Below are positions 61,317 through 64,000 of a stretch of 64,000 nt of DNA, one piece after another (the first letter of the stretch is position 1; each line of letters starts with the position of its first letter). The notes below the pieces were generated by a model, which saw only the letters and a list, made by a program, of their open reading frames with translations, was not told the origin of the DNA and did no database searches. The stretch covers positions 620,001 to 684,000 of the forward strand of contig NC_016475.1 of NCBI RefSeq assembly GCF_000226095.1, in the 5' to 3' direction. The stretch is from Thermothelomyces thermophilus ATCC 42464 (taxonomy: Eukaryota; Ascomycota; Sordariomycetes; Sordariales; Chaetomiaceae). The translations under genes were made by a program, and so were the position numbers.

Positions 61317-62411
61317 TTAGGCTAAGCTTGTTAAATAGGTCCTAGACCGGGTAGTAGAGGTTAAAGTTACCTATAAGAACTAGAGGGTAGGTTAGCCGAG
61401 GTAGGGCTAGTAGGTCCTATAAGAGGGCCTGTTTGCCCTTATTATTATAGACTAACTAGAGTTTGAACCCCCTCTTTCCTAGGGCTAGAAAGGTTACCCT
61501 ATATTAGTTCTCTTCTGCTAAATAGTCCTACTAGCTAACCGGAAACCGTTTAGCCACTAGAATAGCCGCTTTGCCCTTAGGCTTATAGACTAGGTAGTAT
61601 TTCGAAGCCTAAGGGTAGTATATTAACCCTATAAACTGGTTAATCTATAGTTCCTAGATAGCTAGTAGGTTATATTTAGCCTCCTCTAGTAGGACCTTAA
61701 GGGCCTATTTATTATCTTAGGTATTCTACTAAAGGATCTTAATTTACATTTAAGGTAGCTAGGGTAGAGGACAAAGGTATAGTAGTAGTAGTAGGCTCTA
61801 TAGCTATTCCCCCCTTAGCTAGCTATAAGAGGGAGGGGGTTCTAGGCTATAGAAAGGAGATATAGGTCTATTAGGCATTAAACAAGGTACTCCTAGCTGC
61901 CTATTAGGCTAGAGTAGGCCTCCTATAGGGGCATTTAGCCCTAGTTTAGTAGTAGTCGTCATCCTCTTACTAGCTACTAAACTCGAAGGCTACCTTCTAG
62001 TATAGTTACTCTAGTAGTTAGAAGGTCTAGGGTCTATACTAGTAGGCCTCCCTAGCTCTCTCCTAGGCTTCGACTTTCTCTAGGTAGCCCCTATACCAGG
62101 CTATATAGAGACCCCTATAGGCCGTATACCTATAAGGGAGTTAGTTAGAGTAGGTAGGGCACTAGGCCTCCCTAGTCTTCCCCCCTTCCCTATAGGCCTT
62201 TACGCTATAACGGCTATAATAGGCCAGCCGCTAGTAATACTACTAGGTATAGCTAAAGCTCTAGCACCTATAGTACTACCTTAGCTCTAGAGCATCCTAG
62301 TAGGGTTCGTAATCTAGCACCTAGGCATCCTAGACCACGCCCTTATTATAGGCCTTCTAGGCCTCTTCAAGGTCCCATAAGCCTAGGAGTACCGTAGCCT
62401 ATTTCCTCTAT
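61317..62411 (-). mobile_element. Tad-like LINE, longer copy (5'-ward part)
   Basis: Continuation of the LINE at 50641-53762 after the Gypsy insertion. The minus strand keeps an endonuclease (AP/EEP-type) signature around 61330-61450, with the YPLVLIGNFN motif region. Sequence farther right should be the end of ORF1 or the start of ORF2. It is cut again at 62411 by a second Gypsy element. Confidence 0.7.
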
Positions 62412-64000
62412 TATCACGGAAATATATATATAGGACGCTGCCTAAGCTGCCTCCTTAACAGACCAATAGGACAGCAGGAATGATAGGCTAATTAGGACAG
62501 GATCACACTTAGCAAGAAATGATCCTAGCAGAGGATCACTAGCTTATAACATAAGCTAGGTAAGCTAGTACAAAGGATCACCACGACTATTAGTAATCCT
62601 AGGATTATATATATATATAGATAGTCACTTATTACGATAGACTCTAGGAGTTTACTAATGATGGTAATTATAATTCTAATACCTATATTAAGTATTATTA
62701 AGTATTATATAAGATAACTCTAGTATTATTATAAACCCTTTAGCTTTACCGAATCCCTTAGACGACCTATATACTTATCCTACTTAATCTACCTTTATCT
62801 AAACCCTTTTAGAAGGAGTCTAAGTTAGGTTTATTACATGTTACTATCACTCCCTTTATTCTATTATAGTTTAGGACAAAGGTAATTTCGACCTTAATAT
62901 CGATATAACTACTAACATTATAGCCAAATAGCTACTTACCTAGCTTGGTTAACTTTAGTAACGGATCTAGGAGTTAGACTAGAGAGACAAAGCTACTTAA
63001 GCTTAGATTAAGGAACTTGAGAACGGCAAAAAGCACTTATAAAAACTAGTTAACAAGGCCTACGCTAAAATTAAGGTGCTCGAGACTACTAAAGCAAGCC
63101 ATATTAAGATCAAACTACCTGGCAAATATAGAGGAACTAAAGAGGATCTTACAAGGTTCCTAATGAACCTCTGATCCTACTTCTAGCTTAATAACAACAA
63201 GTTTCCGGACGACAAAGCCAAAGTCCTTTACGTAGCTACGAGACTAGAAGGCAAGGCACTTAGATGGTTTAAGCCTATATAGAATGACTATCTTACTAAG
63301 GAAGATGAAGACGACTGAGACGCGTTTATATAGGTAGTCTTTCGATCCTATAACTATTTTAAAGAAGAGCTTTGGAAGGTCTTTAGCGATAAAGATAAGA
63401 AGATTTATATGTAAGAAAGACTTGCTAGTCTCTGATGGACTAAGTTAATAGCCTCCTATACTATATAGTTTAGATAGGATATACTTAAGTCTTAGCTTAA
63501 CGATAAGGTGTTAATATAACTATTCTATAATAGTTTAAAGGAAAAGGTTAAAGACGAGCTATATAAGTATAATCGGCCTAAGACTCTAGATAAATATATT
63601 ATATAGGCTATTAGAATTGACGATCGGCTCTATATATGGGAGTAATAGAAACGAGGTCGAATAAATGGAACTATAGTTAAGGCTAACGATAGGAAAAAAC
63701 AAGTATACGTTAGCACCTTATATAGGACGTATCCTAGAGCTATGGATATAGATGTAATGTAGAAGTAGGATAGGAAAAAGACGACTAAAGATAAGTCTAA
63801 TGTTACCTACCATAACTATAGAAAGAAAGGACATTATAAACAAGAATGTCAAAGCCCGAAGAAACAGTGGAAGCTAGTCCCTAGAAAGGAAATTATAGTT
63901 ATTGACAAAACTACTAAGGATATCATTAAAGTAACGGCTACGAGCTATAAAGATAGGGATGATGATATAGATAGTCTCAAACGCGATAGCGACAGTAAAG
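62412..64000 (+). mobile_element. Second Ty3/Gypsy copy, 5' part, cut by the window edge
   Basis: The 5' LTR at 62412-62838 (427 bp, same family) is followed by a leader and gag (about 62860-64000) parallel to the copy at 53763. It is more AT-mutated and broken. The rest is outside the window, so completeness and target duplication cannot be judged. Confidence 0.85.

Overview
The window looks like a filamentous ascomycete chromosome, most likely Sordariomycetes (a Chaetomiaceae-like genome is a guess). A GC-rich gene island (about 5.5-47.4 kb) lies between two AT-rich blocks of ruined transposons. The genes have short GT-AG introns with fungal branch sites. The transposon blocks carry the dense C-to-T and G-to-A transition signature of repeat-induced point mutation (RIP).

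Left block (1-5.5 kb): a Ty3/Gypsy element on the minus strand runs off the window edge. It abuts a Ty1/Copia element on the plus strand whose 3' LTR touches the island.

Island, in order: a G-patch spliceosome-disassembly factor (TFIP11/Ntr1 type), a calmodulin-like four-EF-hand protein, an MFS exporter, a divergent protein kinase, a small hypothetical protein, a decayed phenylalanine/aromatic ammonia-lyase gene, a tetrahydroxynaphthalene reductase (DHN-melanin type), a GPI-type Ser/Thr-rich wall protein interrupted by one stop, a DszC-like flavin monooxygenase, a SIT4/PP6-associated SAPS protein, an HSL-type esterase, tRNA-Tyr, a second MFS transporter, a SET-domain methyltransferase, tRNA-Ser, tRNA-Trp with a broken partial copy, and a secreted CE4 chitin deacetylase. 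These are mostly unrelated housekeeping and accessory genes. I see no polyketide or peptide synthase, so no biosynthetic cluster is claimed.

Right block (47.6-64 kb): unclassified RIP-mutated repeat DNA, two copies of a Tad-like LINE in tandem on the minus strand, and two copies of one Gypsy family inserted into the larger LINE. One Gypsy copy has both LTRs and a 5-bp target duplication; the other runs off the right edge. The same Gypsy LTR family also lies at the far left in opposite orientation.

The most interesting non-gene signal is the 6-mer TAATTA. It occurs about 28 times by eye in the island's introns and spacers, and it is also the exact 4-bp insertion (TA to TAATTA) at two places where the ammonia-lyase reading frame is broken. 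This fits excision scars of a TA-targeting (Fot1/pogo-like) DNA transposon or MITE that is no longer present here.
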